Shown here: one piece after another, positions 1 through 8,157 of the stretch | How positions within the stretch are numbered: position 1 is the stretch's first letter | Layout: every line of letters begins with the position of its first letter | Origin: an uncultured Prevotellaceae bacterium | Lineage (GTDB): Bacteria; Bacteroidota; Bacteroidia; Bacteroidales; Bacteroidaceae | Direction of reading: 5' to 3' | DNA: 51,073 nt | NCBI GenBank assembly: GCA_946185285.1 | Contig: CAMHIS010000008.1 | Location: 1 to 51,073 of the forward strand | Notes under the pieces: generated by a model | Databases searched by the model: none | Told to the model about the DNA's origin: nothing | Seen by the model: only the letters and a program-made list of their open reading frames with translations | Position numbers and translations under genes: made by a program

Positions 1-74
1 ATGGAAGGCTACCTATGGCCAAGGTTAGATGCTAAAGCGGATACGCTTACTACTGGTGTCGCACTTCAAGGCAA

Positions 75-153
75 CATCCGTCACCCGTCACCATTATCCG
101 TCACCTCGTATCTTTCTGACTATCAGACGTTTTCGAAGCAGTGACGGATGTGA
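75..153 (+). repeat. 79-bp dispersed repeat, copy A (TGACGGATG-rich)
   Basis: These 79 bp match the reverse complement of 26633-26711 at all but 5 positions. The copy begins with CATCCGTCACCC and ends with GTGACGGATGTGA, so it has TGACGGATG-type motifs at both ends pointing towards each other. An open frame runs through it from position 1 to a TGA at 139-141 and ends in a peptide (IRHPSPLSVTSYLSDYQTF) that is also read in the other copy. It could be a mobile repeat or the 3' end of two related decayed genes. It lies just beyond the 3' end of the helicase gene. Confidence 0.8.
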
Positions 154-202
154 CGGTTTTTTCTGAATCAACGTCTTGGGAGACATTGCTGCCGCTTTTC
201 TG

Positions 203-2362
203 CTACGGCAACGAGGCGAGCACGATGCGTATCTCCTCCCACTGCACGTCGGGCGGCAAGAGGGTCTTGATGGGGGTGAGGCCGCCCTCGGTACCCACCT
301 TGGCGACGACGCTCAAGATGGCTGCGCGGTGTTCGGGCGTAATGACTTTGGCAACATCGACCTTGCCCTCGCCGACCAGTTCGGCAAGATGACTGAACAC
401 GGTGTTGGGGCTGATGCCTCGCTCGGCGGCTATCTGCTCGGGAGTCATTCCCTGATTGAACAGCCGCAGCGTCACCTCTGTAGTCTTCTCCTTCGGCGGT
501 TTTTGCGGCTTCAGAGCGCGACGCAGGTTCTGGTCGTCGGCTGCCTCGAGCATGGCCATCTGGCGGTACTTGAGATAGCCCTCAACCGAGAAGCCCTTGT
601 CGGCTATACGGCACAGCAGCGTGGTGTGCATATACCACTGCTGGCGCAGGGCTGGGAGGATGTCGCTCAGCCGGCTCTGCGCCCGCTTGTTGTTCGACTT
701 CACCTCGGCAGAAAGCTGTATGGGCTTCACCAACAGCTCGTCGATGGTCTGCGCAAAATAGCCGGCACTACGCCTGACACGGTCGAGAAATGCCTCATCG
801 TGCAGACCGTCGATGGGCATCTGGCTGATGCGCTCCGCCCATTTCGCCGCGACATCGGTCACCTGCTGGCGCAGACCGGCGTAGGCCTGATTGTGGAGCT
901 GCATCAGGTCGGCATGGCTGCGCAGGAAGTATTCGGCCATCAGGCGCACCATAGTCTCTTCGGCATAGAACAGCGAGCGGAAGTCGAACAGCTGTAACAG
1001 CAGTTGCCGCTCATACTCCTGCCGCAGCGTAGGCAACTGGGCTATGCTCTGACGGGCGGCCTCCTCCTGATGGGCAATGTAACCGTCGACACGCTCGTCG
1101 TTGATGACAGCACGCGACTCTATCGGCGAGGCCAGCAGCAGCCCCTCTAACGTGCGACAGCGACTCAGTGCCACATACACCTGACCAGGGGCGAACGACA
1201 TGTTGGCGTCGATGATGGCATGGTCGAAGGTCAGGCCCTGACTCTTGTGTATGGTGATGGCCCAGGCCAGCCGGAGGGGCAGCTGGCGGAAGGTACCCTG
1301 TACGTCGGTGATAATCTCGCGCGTTTCGGGATTCAGCGTGTAGCGGGCATTCTCCCACTCCAACGGCTCAACGTCGATGGCCTTCTCGTCGCCCTCGCAG
1401 AGCACCATCACCTTATTCTGGTCAAGGTAGGTGACGCGGCCTATGCGCCCGTTGTAATAGCGGTGGTTGCCCGTGGGGTCGTTCTTGATGAACATGACCT
1501 GTGCACCCACCTTCAGCACCAATGTCTCGGCCGTAGGATAGCTGTATTCGGGGAAGGTGCCTTCAACTACGGCCTTGTACCAGAACACCTTGCCCGGAAG
1601 GCGCTGCAGCTCGGTGTCGTTGTAGTTGTTGGCCATCAGGTTGTGGGTTGTCAGGCGGATATATGACCTGCCGTCAGCCCCTACCTGCTGAGTGAGCGGG
1701 GAGGCTACACGGGTGTTGAGCTTGGCAAGCGTCTCGGCCGAAGGGTTGCCCTGCCGGATGTCGTTGAGGATGGCCAGGAACTCGTCGTCCTGCTGACGGT
1801 AGACCTTCTCGAGCTGGATGGTGACATAGTCAATCTGGCTGAGCGCCTTCGAGCCGAAGAAGTAAGGCGTGTCGTAGTAGGGCTTGAGCAGCCGCTCGTC
1901 TTCCGGCGTGACGACGGGCGTCAGCTGAGCCAGGTCACCAATCATCAGCAGCTGGACGCCGCCGAAGGGCTTGTAGCGGTCACGATACTGGCGCAGCACG
2001 TCGTCGACGGCATCGAGCAGGTCGGCGCGCACCATGGAAATCTCGTCGATGATGAGCAGGTCGATGGAGGCGATAATCTGCCGCTTCTGCTTGCTGAAGT
2101 CAAAACGCTGCTCGGTCTTCGCTCCCGGAACATAAGGCGAAAGGGGAAGCTGGAAGAACGAGTGGATGGTGACACCACCAGCATTGATGGCAGCCACACC
2201 CGTAGGTGCCACCACGATGGGTCGCTTGCGCGACCGCTCGACGACGGTTTTCAGAAACGTTGTCTTGCCCGTGCCGGCCTTGCCGGTCAGGAAGATACTA
2301 CGCCCCGTGTTCTCGACAAACTCCCACGCCGTGCGCAGTTCCGGATTTCGCTCGTTGTTCAT
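203..2362 (-). CDS. PIF1-like AAA ATPase / DNA helicase with C-terminal HTH
   Basis: Predicted superfamily 1 DNA helicase of the PIF1/RecD2-like type, about 719 residues. Walker A (GKAGTGKT) lies near residues 27-34 and Walker B (DEIS) near 106-109, with an APTGVAA motif between them. A UvrD-C-like region (TIHKSQGLTFDHAI, then VYVALSRCRTLEGL) lies near 380-420. The last ~90 residues (LRLFNQGMTPEQIAAERG, ISPNTVFSHLAEL) form a helix-turn-helix of the HTH_40 type seen at the C-termini of helicases. The start is set at 2362 (MNNERNPELRTAWEF) because residues upstream of it look unlike the family and a good -7 box (TATCTTTGT, 2394-2402) lies about 30 bp before it; the longer frame to 2425 would cross that box. 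It stands alone, probably unwinding or remodelling DNA in the cytoplasm; its substrate cannot be told from sequence. Confidence 0.9.
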   Translation of the reverse strand: MNNERNPELRTAWEFVENTGRSIFLTGKAGTGKTTFLKTVVERSRKRPIVVAPTGVAAINAGGVTIHSFFQLPLSPYVPGAKTEQRFDFSKQKRQIIASIDLLIIDEISMVRADLLDAVDDVLRQYRDRYKPFGGVQLLMIGDLAQLTPVVTPEDERLLKPYYDTPYFFGSKALSQIDYVTIQLEKVYRQQDDEFLAILNDIRQGNPSAETLAKLNTRVASPLTQQVGADGRSYIRLTTHNLMANNYNDTELQRLPGKVFWYKAVVEGTFPEYSYPTAETLVLKVGAQVMFIKNDPTGNHRYYNGRIGRVTYLDQNKVMVLCEGDEKAIDVEPLEWENARYTLNPETREIITDVQGTFRQLPLRLAWAITIHKSQGLTFDHAIIDANMSFAPGQVYVALSRCRTLEGLLLASPIESRAVINDERVDGYIAHQEEAARQSIAQLPTLRQEYERQLLLQLFDFRSLFYAEETMVRLMAEYFLRSHADLMQLHNQAYAGLRQQVTDVAAKWAERISQMPIDGLHDEAFLDRVRRSAGYFAQTIDELLVKPIQLSAEVKSNNKRAQSRLSDILPALRQQWYMHTTLLCRIADKGFSVEGYLKYRQMAMLEAADDQNLRRALKPQKPPKEKTTEVTLRLFNQGMTPEQIAAERGISPNTVFSHLAELVGEGKVDVAKVITPEHRAAILSVVAKVGTEGGLTPIKTLLPPDVQWEEIRIVLASLP

Positions 2363-2393
2363 ATATTCTACTCGGTTCGTTAGGTTTGCGTGG

Positions 2394-2402
2394 ACAAAGA
2401 TA
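2394..2402 (-). promoter_or_regulatory. -7 box for the PIF1-like helicase
   Basis: On the minus strand this reads TATCTTTGT, fitting the Bacteroidota -7 consensus TAnnTTTG, about 31 bp before the chosen start codon at 2362. This supports the shorter start. Confidence 0.6.
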
Positions 2403-2478
2403 CAACTTTTTTCCAACAACACCATCTTTTCTGGGCAATTTGTAGTCTCGCTTGGACAGAATCAGGCTCAAGACACGC

Positions 2479-2508
2479 AAAAGAGCCACCCCAGCGAGTG
2501 GCTCTTTT
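2479..2508 (-). terminator. Rho-independent terminator after the OB-fold gene
   Basis: Perfect 11-bp inverted repeat: AAAAGAGCCAC, 8-nt loop, GTGGCTCTTTT. It lies 22 bp past the stop of the secreted OB-fold protein gene, and its U-rich arm is at the 3' side in that direction. The mirror A/T arm means it could work both ways. Confidence 0.85.
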
Positions 2509-2530
2509 ACGTATTATATCAGTAGTTTGT

Positions 2531-4303
2531 TTACTTAACCATATACTTACGGCCGTTTTTGATGACAAGACCGCGATAGCTGCCGGAAACCTGCTGGCCG
2601 CTGAGGTTGTAGGCGGGAGCGTTGGTGTTCTGGTCGAGCTTGAGAGCCTTGACACTGGCGACATCCTTGCCGTTGACGCTGATGAGGTATCCGCTGACCA
2701 GTTCGGGCGTGGTCACGCCGTCCTTGACATACTTCTGCAGCAAGCCCTTAAACTCTACCAGGTCGCCCTCCTTCAGGCTCGAGATAGTCTCCTCGTCGAA
2801 GTTTGTATTCTCGAAATTCTTGGCGCGGAAGACGGTCAGCGTGGCTGTGCCGCCCTTCTCGTCGGCTATCGTCAGGTTCACGTTGCCATAGAGCGTTCCG
2901 TCGGCCTTGCGCTGGAAGTCAGGAGCACCCACCACATAGCCCTTGACGACATACTCATCGGCTGACTTGGCACCATCGGCCAAAGCGTTGATGGCGGTAA
3001 GGGCATCGGCCACCGTAATAGCCGTCTCGGGCTGCTCGGGGGCTTCGCCTGAACCATTGACGGAGACAAGGTAGCCGCTGACCAGCTCGGGCGTGGTCAC
3101 GCCGTCCTTGACATACTTCTGCAGCAGGCCCTGGAACTCTACGAGGTCGCCTTCCTTCAGACTCGAGATGGTCTCCTCGTCGAAGTTTGCATTCTCTTTG
3201 TTCTTGGCGCGGAAGATGGTCAGCGTGGCTGTACCGCCCTTCTCGTCGGCAATCGTACAGTTCACGTTGCCGTAGAGCGTTCCGTCGGCCTTGCGCTGGA
3301 ATTCGGGAGTGCCCACAATGTAGCCCTTCACGATGAAGCTGTTCTCAGACTTCGCACCGTCGGCCAGGGCGTTGATGGCTGTCAGGGCTTCGGCGACGGA
3401 AATCTTCGTCACCTGCGGCTCGGGCTGTTCGCCACCCTCAGCCTTCGTCTTACCGTTCAGCGAGTAGATGTAGCAGCCCTGCGTGAACTCCGGTGTCACG
3501 GGGTCGGTCTCGGCGGCCTTCGAGCTGCGGTAGTTCACCAGCTGTCCGCAGATAATCACCTCGTCGCCCACCTTGATCTGGTCGGTGGCGGTGAACTTTT
3601 CCTTCTCTAAGAACACGCAGCGGAAGACCTCTAACTGGCCTTCCTCAGAGCCCGTGTCAGAGATGTAGAACGTGGCGTTGCCGTACTGCACGGTTTCAAC
3701 CTCGTCGATCTTTGAAATCTTTCCCTTGGCATACACTTCGTCCGACTTCACGTTGGGAGCCAGTGCTGCCAGCACCTCCTGTGCCTGAGCTACGGTATAG
3801 GGGTTGTTCACGGAGCCTGCCTTGTTGGGGTCGTCGGGCTGCGGGTCGGGTGTTTCTCCACCGCCACCACCTTCGCCGACGGTCACCACAATCTGGGTAG
3901 CGCGCACCTGAGCGGCCTCAGCGGTCAGTGTCAGCGTGGAGGCATTGCCGGTCCAAGTTCCCACTTTTCCGTCTGCCTCAAAGGTATAGCCATTGGTGGC
4001 GGCGAAGTTGCCGGGACCGTACTTGGCCGTACCGTTAGCGGTGCAGGTGAACACAATCTTGGTCAGGTTGTCGCCAGTGGCCTTGAAGGTGATGGTCTGG
4101 CTCTTGAAGATGCGGAACTCTGAGTCGGTCACCGTGCTGGAGGTCACAGTCATGGTCACACCATCCTTTGTCAAGGAATAGTCGGAACTCGTAGCCGCCG
4201 TAAACTCACTCGGAAGGAACGTGATATCCTTGGCCGATACTCCACTGGCCAGCATCACAAACAGACCAGCCAGCAATAAGCGTAATTGTTTTTTCATAAG
4301 CAT
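2531..4303 (-). CDS. Secreted protein with three OB-fold-like repeats and Prevotella C-terminal tail
   Basis: Predicted exported protein of about 590 residues (588 if translation begins at the second Met, position 4297). A clear Sec signal peptide (KKQLRLLLAGLFVMLASGVSA) is followed by a beta-rich domain, a glycine/proline linker (GEGGGGGETPDPQP) and three tandem units of about 110-130 residues. Each unit starts with a PYTVAQA or VAEALTAINAL helix, then KGYIVG...ADGTLYGNVN and ends GDLVEFQGLLQKY...SGYLVSVNG, the pattern of OB-fold domains in secreted Bacteroidales proteins. Units 2 and 3 are nearly identical (also as DNA, 2630-2990 versus 3030-3400), so they arose by recent duplication. The end (YNLQGQ-like, YNLSGQQVSG...LVIKNGRKYMVK) is the typical Prevotella tail. 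Role and ligand unknown; probably surface or periplasmic. Confidence 0.85.
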   Translation of the reverse strand: MLMKKQLRLLLAGLFVMLASGVSAKDITFLPSEFTAATSSDYSLTKDGVTMTVTSSTVTDSEFRIFKSQTITFKATGDNLTKIVFTCTANGTAKYGPGNFAATNGYTFEADGKVGTWTGNASTLTLTAEAAQVRATQIVVTVGEGGGGGETPDPQPDDPNKAGSVNNPYTVAQAQEVLAALAPNVKSDEVYAKGKISKIDEVETVQYGNATFYISDTGSEEGQLEVFRCVFLEKEKFTATDQIKVGDEVIICGQLVNYRSSKAAETDPVTPEFTQGCYIYSLNGKTKAEGGEQPEPQVTKISVAEALTAINALADGAKSENSFIVKGYIVGTPEFQRKADGTLYGNVNCTIADEKGGTATLTIFRAKNKENANFDEETISSLKEGDLVEFQGLLQKYVKDGVTTPELVSGYLVSVNGSGEAPEQPETAITVADALTAINALADGAKSADEYVVKGYVVGAPDFQRKADGTLYGNVNLTIADEKGGTATLTVFRAKNFENTNFDEETISSLKEGDLVEFKGLLQKYVKDGVTTPELVSGYLISVNGKDVASVKALKLDQNTNAPAYNLSGQQVSGSYRGLVIKNGRKYMVK

Positions 4304-4328
4304 TTGGATTTACATTGTTTATAAATAA

Positions 4329-4362
4329 GCTTGTCCCTGACCGCCAAGGGTCAAGGACAAGC
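4329..4362 (-). terminator. Stem-loop after the isomerase gene
   Basis: Inverted repeat (GCTTGTCCCTGACC, 5-nt loop, GGGTCAAGGACAAGC) with one mismatch, placed 15 bp after the stop of the isomerase-like gene and before the OB-fold gene. It has no strong U tract, so it may be a weak terminator or an mRNA-stabilising hairpin. Confidence 0.55.
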
Positions 4363-4376
4363 CGATGTTTTGACTA

Positions 4377-5873
4377 TTAGCAGAACGGATTCTCGGTGGG
4401 ATAGTAGTTGCCCTTCGGGAAGTTGTAGTCAATCTCGTCGACGGGAATGCCCATGTACTTGAGCACCTCCCACAGGTACTTACCGGCGTGCTCGAACATG
4501 ACGGCGGCGTGGTGGGGATAGTGCTTCTCGATGAGCACGTGGCGGTAGAAGCGGCTCATGTTCTTGATGCCAAACGTGCCGATGGAGCCGAACGAGCGGG
4601 TGGCCACGGGCAGAATCTCGCCCTGGGCGATGTAGGCGCGCAGCTTCGTGTCGGCCGTCGACTGCAGGCGGTAGACGGTGGCCTTGCCGGGCTTGAGGTC
4701 GCCCTCGAGCGTGCCGTTGGTCACCTCGACGGGCAGGGCGCGGGCCATGATGCGCTGGAAGCACATCTGGCAGCTGCAGACCTTCGACGAGGCGGTGTTG
4801 CCGCAGTGGAAGCCCATGAAGATTTCCTTGTCGGTGTACTCGTCGCAGAGGAACTTCTTGCCCTTGATGCTCTCCTCGTACATGTCGCGGGGCACGGAGT
4901 TGTTGATGTCGAGCAGCGTCACGGCGTCCTGGGTGATGCAGGTGCCGATATACTCTGACAGTGCACCGTAGATGTCGACCTCGCAGGCCACGGGGATGCC
5001 ACGGCCCGTCAGGCGGCTGTTGACGTAGCAGGGCACGAAGCCGAACATCGTCTGGAAGGCCGGCCAGCACTTGTTGGCCATGGCCACGAACTGGCGCGAG
5101 CCCTTGTGGCCCTCAATCCAGTCGAGCAGCGTCAGCTCATACTGGGCCAGCTTGGGCAGCACCTGCGGTATCTTGTTGCCGGTGCCCAGCTCAGCAGCCA
5201 TATCCTTCACCACGTCGTCGATGCGCGGGTCGCCGGCATGCTTCTGGAAGGCCTCGAGCAGGTCGAGCTCAGAGTTCTCCTCAATCTCAACGTCGAGGTC
5301 ATAGAGGGCGCGGATAGGAGCGTTGCAGGCCAGGAAGTTGTTGGGACGGGGACCGAAGCTGATAATTTTCAGGTTCTGCAGACCGACGATGGCGCGAGCG
5401 ATGGGCACGAACTCGTGAATCATCTCAGCGCACTCGGCAGCGTCGCCGACGGGCTCCTCGGGAATGTAGGCACGCGTCTTGCGCAGGCTCAGGGCCTGGC
5501 TGGCGTTCAGCATGCCGCAGTAGGCGTCGCCACGGCCGTCGATGAGGTCGTTCTGGGTCTCCTCGGCGGCGGCGCAGAACATCGTCGGGCCCTGGAACCA
5601 GTCGGCAATCATCGTCTCTGAGATTTCGGGACCGAAGTTGCCCAGATAGACGCAGAGGGCGTTGCAGCCGGCCTTCTTGACATCCTCAAGGGCCTGCTGG
5701 GCGTGAATCTCGCTCTCAACGATACAGATGGGACACTCGTAGATGTCGGCAGCGCCGAACTTCTCTACATACTTGGCGATGACGGCCTTGCGGCGGTTGA
5801 CGGCCAATGACTCGGGGAAACAGTCGCGGCTCACGGCCACGATACCAATCTTAATTACAGGTACGTTTTTCAT
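4377..5873 (-). CDS. L-fucose/L-arabinose isomerase family protein
   Basis: About 498 residues, resembling the L-fucose isomerase / L-arabinose isomerase superfamily, which interconvert aldose and ketose sugars with a divalent metal in the cytoplasm. The N-terminal Rossmann-like part (KIGIVAVSRDCFP, VYLGNFGPE) and the C-terminal part (LLDINNSVPRDMYEE, FMGFHCGNTASSKVCSCQMC) fit Bacteroidales members usually annotated only as fucose isomerase. The unusual cysteine cluster (KVCSCQMCFQR) suggests a special subgroup, so the true substrate is uncertain. The start is placed at 5873 (MKNVPVIKIGIV); the 15 extra codons upstream are unlike the family and a -7 box lies at 5915-5923. It is followed by a stem-loop and then an unrelated secreted protein. 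Confidence 0.85.
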   Translation of the reverse strand: MKNVPVIKIGIVAVSRDCFPESLAVNRRKAVIAKYVEKFGAADIYECPICIVESEIHAQQALEDVKKAGCNALCVYLGNFGPEISETMIADWFQGPTMFCAAAEETQNDLIDGRGDAYCGMLNASQALSLRKTRAYIPEEPVGDAAECAEMIHEFVPIARAIVGLQNLKIISFGPRPNNFLACNAPIRALYDLDVEIEENSELDLLEAFQKHAGDPRIDDVVKDMAAELGTGNKIPQVLPKLAQYELTLLDWIEGHKGSRQFVAMANKCWPAFQTMFGFVPCYVNSRLTGRGIPVACEVDIYGALSEYIGTCITQDAVTLLDINNSVPRDMYEESIKGKKFLCDEYTDKEIFMGFHCGNTASSKVCSCQMCFQRIMARALPVEVTNGTLEGDLKPGKATVYRLQSTADTKLRAYIAQGEILPVATRSFGSIGTFGIKNMSRFYRHVLIEKHYPHHAAVMFEHAGKYLWEVLKYMGIPVDEIDYNFPKGNYYPTENPFC

Positions 5874-5914
5874 CTTCAAAAAGTATTTGTTAAGTAATGA
5901 AATTGTTTCAAGCC

Positions 5915-5923
5915 ACAAAGTTA
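5915..5923 (-). promoter_or_regulatory. -7 box for the isomerase gene
   Basis: Minus strand reads TAACTTTGT, about 42 bp before the start codon at 5873. Matches TAnnTTTG. Confidence 0.55.
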
Positions 5924-6005
5924 CATCTTTATTGGCAAACCACCAAATTCTTTAGGAAAAATAACATTTCAACCCGAAAAGCTTTCGCCTTTCAGATTAT
6001 TTCCT

Positions 6006-6014
6006 TACTTTTGC
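6006..6014 (+). promoter_or_regulatory. -7 box very close to the UDG-like start codon
   Basis: TACTTTTGC, ending only 7 bp before the ATG at 6022. Transcription would begin at or just before the start codon, so the mRNA is probably leaderless or nearly so. Confidence 0.6.
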
Positions 6015-6021
6015 ACAACCT

Positions 6022-6633
6022 ATGACAAGCTATCTGAACACAGAGAACATCAACCGCAGCAAGGGTGGGGTAGAGTACCACCCGCTCAGGCCCTTCCTGC
6101 CCGACGGCGCCAGGGTGCTCTTCCTCGGCAGCTTCCCGCCACAGCGCAAGCGCTGGTGCATGGACTTCTTCTACCCGAACTTCATCAACGACCACTGGCG
6201 CATAGAGGGCCAGCTGTTCTTCGCCGACCGCAACCACTTCGTTGACCTCGCGGCCAAGTGCTTCAAGCTCGACGAGATCGTCAGCTTCTGCCAACAGAAG
6301 GGCATCGCCTTCTACGACACCTCCACCGCCATACGCCGCCTGAAGGACAACGCCTCCGACAAGTTTCTGGAAGTAGTCGAGCCTACCGACATTCCGGCGC
6401 TCATCGGCCGCCTGCCTCAGCTGCGGGCCATCGTCACCACGGGCGAGAAGGCTACGGAAACCATCTGCGCCTCGCTCCACATCGCGGAGCCGCCCAAGGT
6501 AAACAGCTACTGCACCATCCCTGACTTCAGCCCCATCGTGCTCTACCGGCTGCCCTCGTCGTCGCGTGCCTATCCCCTCGCCTTCGACAGGAAGGTGGAG
6601 GCCTATCGGAAGATGTTCGAAATGATAGGTTAA
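6022..6633 (+). CDS. Uracil-DNA glycosylase superfamily protein
   Basis: 203 residues. The segment ARVLFLGSFPPQRKRW near residues 30-45 is the glycosylase motif of the mismatch-specific uracil-DNA glycosylase superfamily (GSFPP in place of the GxNPS/T type), followed by FFYPNFINDHWR. Further motifs are VDLAAKCF, GIAFYDTSTAIRR and VTTGEKATETIC, with an SSSRAYPLAFDRKV segment near the C-terminus that fits the second active-site motif (S.S...). It likely removes uracil or a damaged base from DNA during base excision repair. The stop codon overlaps by 4 bp with the stop of the convergent phosphatase gene, so the two mRNAs are antisense at their ends and there is no room for a terminator between the genes. 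Confidence 0.85.
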   Translation: MTSYLNTENINRSKGGVEYHPLRPFLPDGARVLFLGSFPPQRKRWCMDFFYPNFINDHWRIEGQLFFADRNHFVDLAAKCFKLDEIVSFCQQKGIAFYDTSTAIRRLKDNASDKFLEVVEPTDIPALIGRLPQLRAIVTTGEKATETICASLHIAEPPKVNSYCTIPDFSPIVLYRLPSSSRAYPLAFDRKVEAYRKMFEMIG

Positions 6634-7274
6634 TAAAGCGCTTTCGGAGAGGTAATGAAAGTGGTGGCGCCGTGAGCAAGGAGGAAGTCCTTGTCGCGGA
6701 AGCCCCAGAGGACGCTGATGCAGGGCAGGCCGGCATTTCTGGCTGTCTGCAGGTCAACATCACTGTCGCCCACATAGACAGCATGGCGACGGTCAACGCC
6801 CAACAGGCTCAGTGCCTCGTTGACGGTGTCAGGGGCAGGCTTCTTACGGATGCCCTCGGCCTCATGTTCACCAACCGCCACCTCTATGGTATCAGGAAAG
6901 AAGTGACGGCAGAGCTCACGGGTGGCAGCGCAGAACTTATTGCTGACCACCGCCAGCCTGCAGCCACGCTGCTTCAAGGCCGCGAGCATCTCTGGAATAC
7001 CGTCGTAGGGCTGCGTCGTGTCTAACGAATGATTCAGATAGTACTGGCGGAAAGTGTCAAAGACTGTCTCAAACAGCGGATTCTGCTCACCGTCAGGAAC
7101 GGCGCGAGCCATCAACATCCTCACGCCGTTACCAACAAAGCGCCGCACCTCGTCGCGTGAGCGTTCCGACATGCCATAGGTTCGCAAAGCATAGTTCACG
7201 GCTGCCGCCAGGTCGTCGAGCGTGTCAAGCAGCGTTCCGTCAAGGTCGAATATATAAGTCCTGTATTGTTGCAT
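6630..7274 (-). CDS. HAD-family hydrolase, phosphoglycolate phosphatase-like
   Basis: 214 residues with all four HAD motifs: DLDGTLLDT near residue 10 (nucleophile Asp and general acid Asp), VVSNK (motif II), KKPAPDTV (motif III Lys) and VYVGDSDVDLQTARNAG (motif IV acidic pair). The helical cap between motifs I and II is of the Gph/beta-phosphoglucomutase type. It probably dephosphorylates small phosphometabolites such as 2-phosphoglycolate in the cytoplasm. The -7 box ends 4 bp before the ATG, so the message may be leaderless. The 3' end overlaps the convergent glycosylase gene by 4 bp. Confidence 0.9.
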   Translation of the reverse strand: MQQYRTYIFDLDGTLLDTLDDLAAAVNYALRTYGMSERSRDEVRRFVGNGVRMLMARAVPDGEQNPLFETVFDTFRQYYLNHSLDTTQPYDGIPEMLAALKQRGCRLAVVSNKFCAATRELCRHFFPDTIEVAVGEHEAEGIRKKPAPDTVNEALSLLGVDRRHAVYVGDSDVDLQTARNAGLPCISVLWGFRDKDFLLAHGATTFITSPKALY

Positions 7275-7277
7275 GGT

Positions 7278-7286
7278 GCAAAAGTA
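7278..7286 (-). promoter_or_regulatory. -7 box touching the HAD phosphatase start codon
   Basis: Minus strand reads TACTTTTGC then ACC then ATG. The spacing leaves no room for a ribosome binding site, so this suggests a leaderless transcript. Confidence 0.6.
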
Positions 7287-7405
7287 CGCTTTTTATTTCT
7301 GATAAACGAAAAGGATTGACCCGCATATAGGTCTCCGTGTCTATTTATAACCAAAACTCCCAGTTTATAAGGGATCAGGCGGTTCTGCGACTATTTCATT
7401 TTGTC

Positions 7406-7639
7406 TCAACTAAACAACAATCTCTTCAGCCAAATGTCGAGGAAACGGTCATAAACGATATAGCCATAACCGCAAACCGCATCTTTATTCTGCTCTTTTA
7501 TGAGATGAAAAGTGTGTTGAATAAGCCCAGTTTTCCCTATTGTTTCTTGGAGAAACAAGTGCTAACAAAAATAGTCAGGACTCTCATAACCCTCATAGAT
7601 AAAGGGATTCTTCAACTGGTAAGACTTCTTTTTTGCCAT
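7406..7639 (-). pseudogene. Decayed AAA ATPase (Bacteroidota ATP-binding protein family)
   Basis: In one frame on the minus strand this reads a typical family N-terminus (MAKKKSYQLKNPFIYEGY, then ESPDYFC), a stop codon at residue 26, a piece around the P-loop (GKTGLIQHTFHLIKEQNKD) and a C-terminal-like piece (YIVYDRFLDIWLKRL). Intact members are about 370-390 residues; here only 78 codons remain, so most of the ATPase has been deleted and the join plus the stop make it non-functional. Its promoter box (TACCTTTGC, 7694-7702) is still present upstream, together with a repeat (ACTTTTGGTGT twice, 7652-7675). No whole gene lies between 7275 and 8157. Confidence 0.8.
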
Positions 7640-7693
7640 AATTGTCACTTCACTTTTGGTGTCACACTTTTGGTGTTATACTTTTAATACGAT

Positions 7694-7702
7694 GCAAAGG
7701 TA
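7694..7702 (-). promoter_or_regulatory. Retained -7 box of the ATPase remnant
   Basis: Minus strand reads TACCTTTGC, 55 bp before the remnant's ATG at 7639. Matches TAnnTTTGC. Confidence 0.55.
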
Positions 7703-7908
7703 GTAATTATTCTCCAAACTTCCAAACTATTTTAGGCTTTTTTCCAACCAATCCTATCCCTAAGAAAATGGAGGGCGCTATAGCTTCCACATCCCTTTTG
7801 TCAAGAAAACTTGCCTGAAAAAGCGTCATCGCGAAAGAGTAATCTGGGAGAAGGATAGGGTTGGGAAGGGCTTCTTTGTAAAGAAAACAGAGGCTGTCGG
7901 GAGTTTAC

Positions 7909-7957
7909 CGGCACCTTTCTATGAGTTAGGTGGCGTCTTTCGGGGCGTAAGGTGCCG
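7909..7957. repeat. 9-bp inverted repeat CGGCACCTT / AAGGTGCCG
   Basis: CGGCACCTT at 7909-7917 and its perfect complement AAGGTGCCG at 7949-7957 enclose a 31-nt loop that includes TTTCGGGGCG. It stands immediately before a strong terminator-like hairpin. It may be part of a structured RNA or a decayed element; no gene was found for it. Confidence 0.5.
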
Positions 7958-7966
7958 CCTTACTGA

Positions 7967-8013
7967 CGGCAAAAAGGCCTGTTTTCGAGTGGAAAACAGG
8001 CCTTTTTCTGCCG
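7967..8013. terminator. Strong bidirectional terminator-like hairpin
   Basis: A perfect 16-bp inverted repeat (AAAAAGGCCTGTTTTC at 7971-7986 and its complement at 7992-8007, 5-nt loop), extended by CGGC/GCCG with a 2-nt bulge. With A and T runs on both sides it can terminate either strand. It lies downstream of the long minus-strand secreted-protein operon that ends at 8158. Confidence 0.85.
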
Positions 8014-8157
8014 ATTCTAAGCGGTTTTCCGGGCTTTTCCGAGGGCGCAATTTTACAAGCCTCAGAGCGTCAGACGATTAGTAAATTGCCCATAACTTCA
8101 GTATTCTGGGCCACTCGCCCGTTGCTGACTCCAGCAAGAGTTATGCGCATCGGTTTG

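Noticed and set aside
7337..7687. 116-codon plus-strand ORF
   Set aside because: It is antisense to the decayed ATPase remnant; the minus-strand frame has clear family motifs while this one has none.
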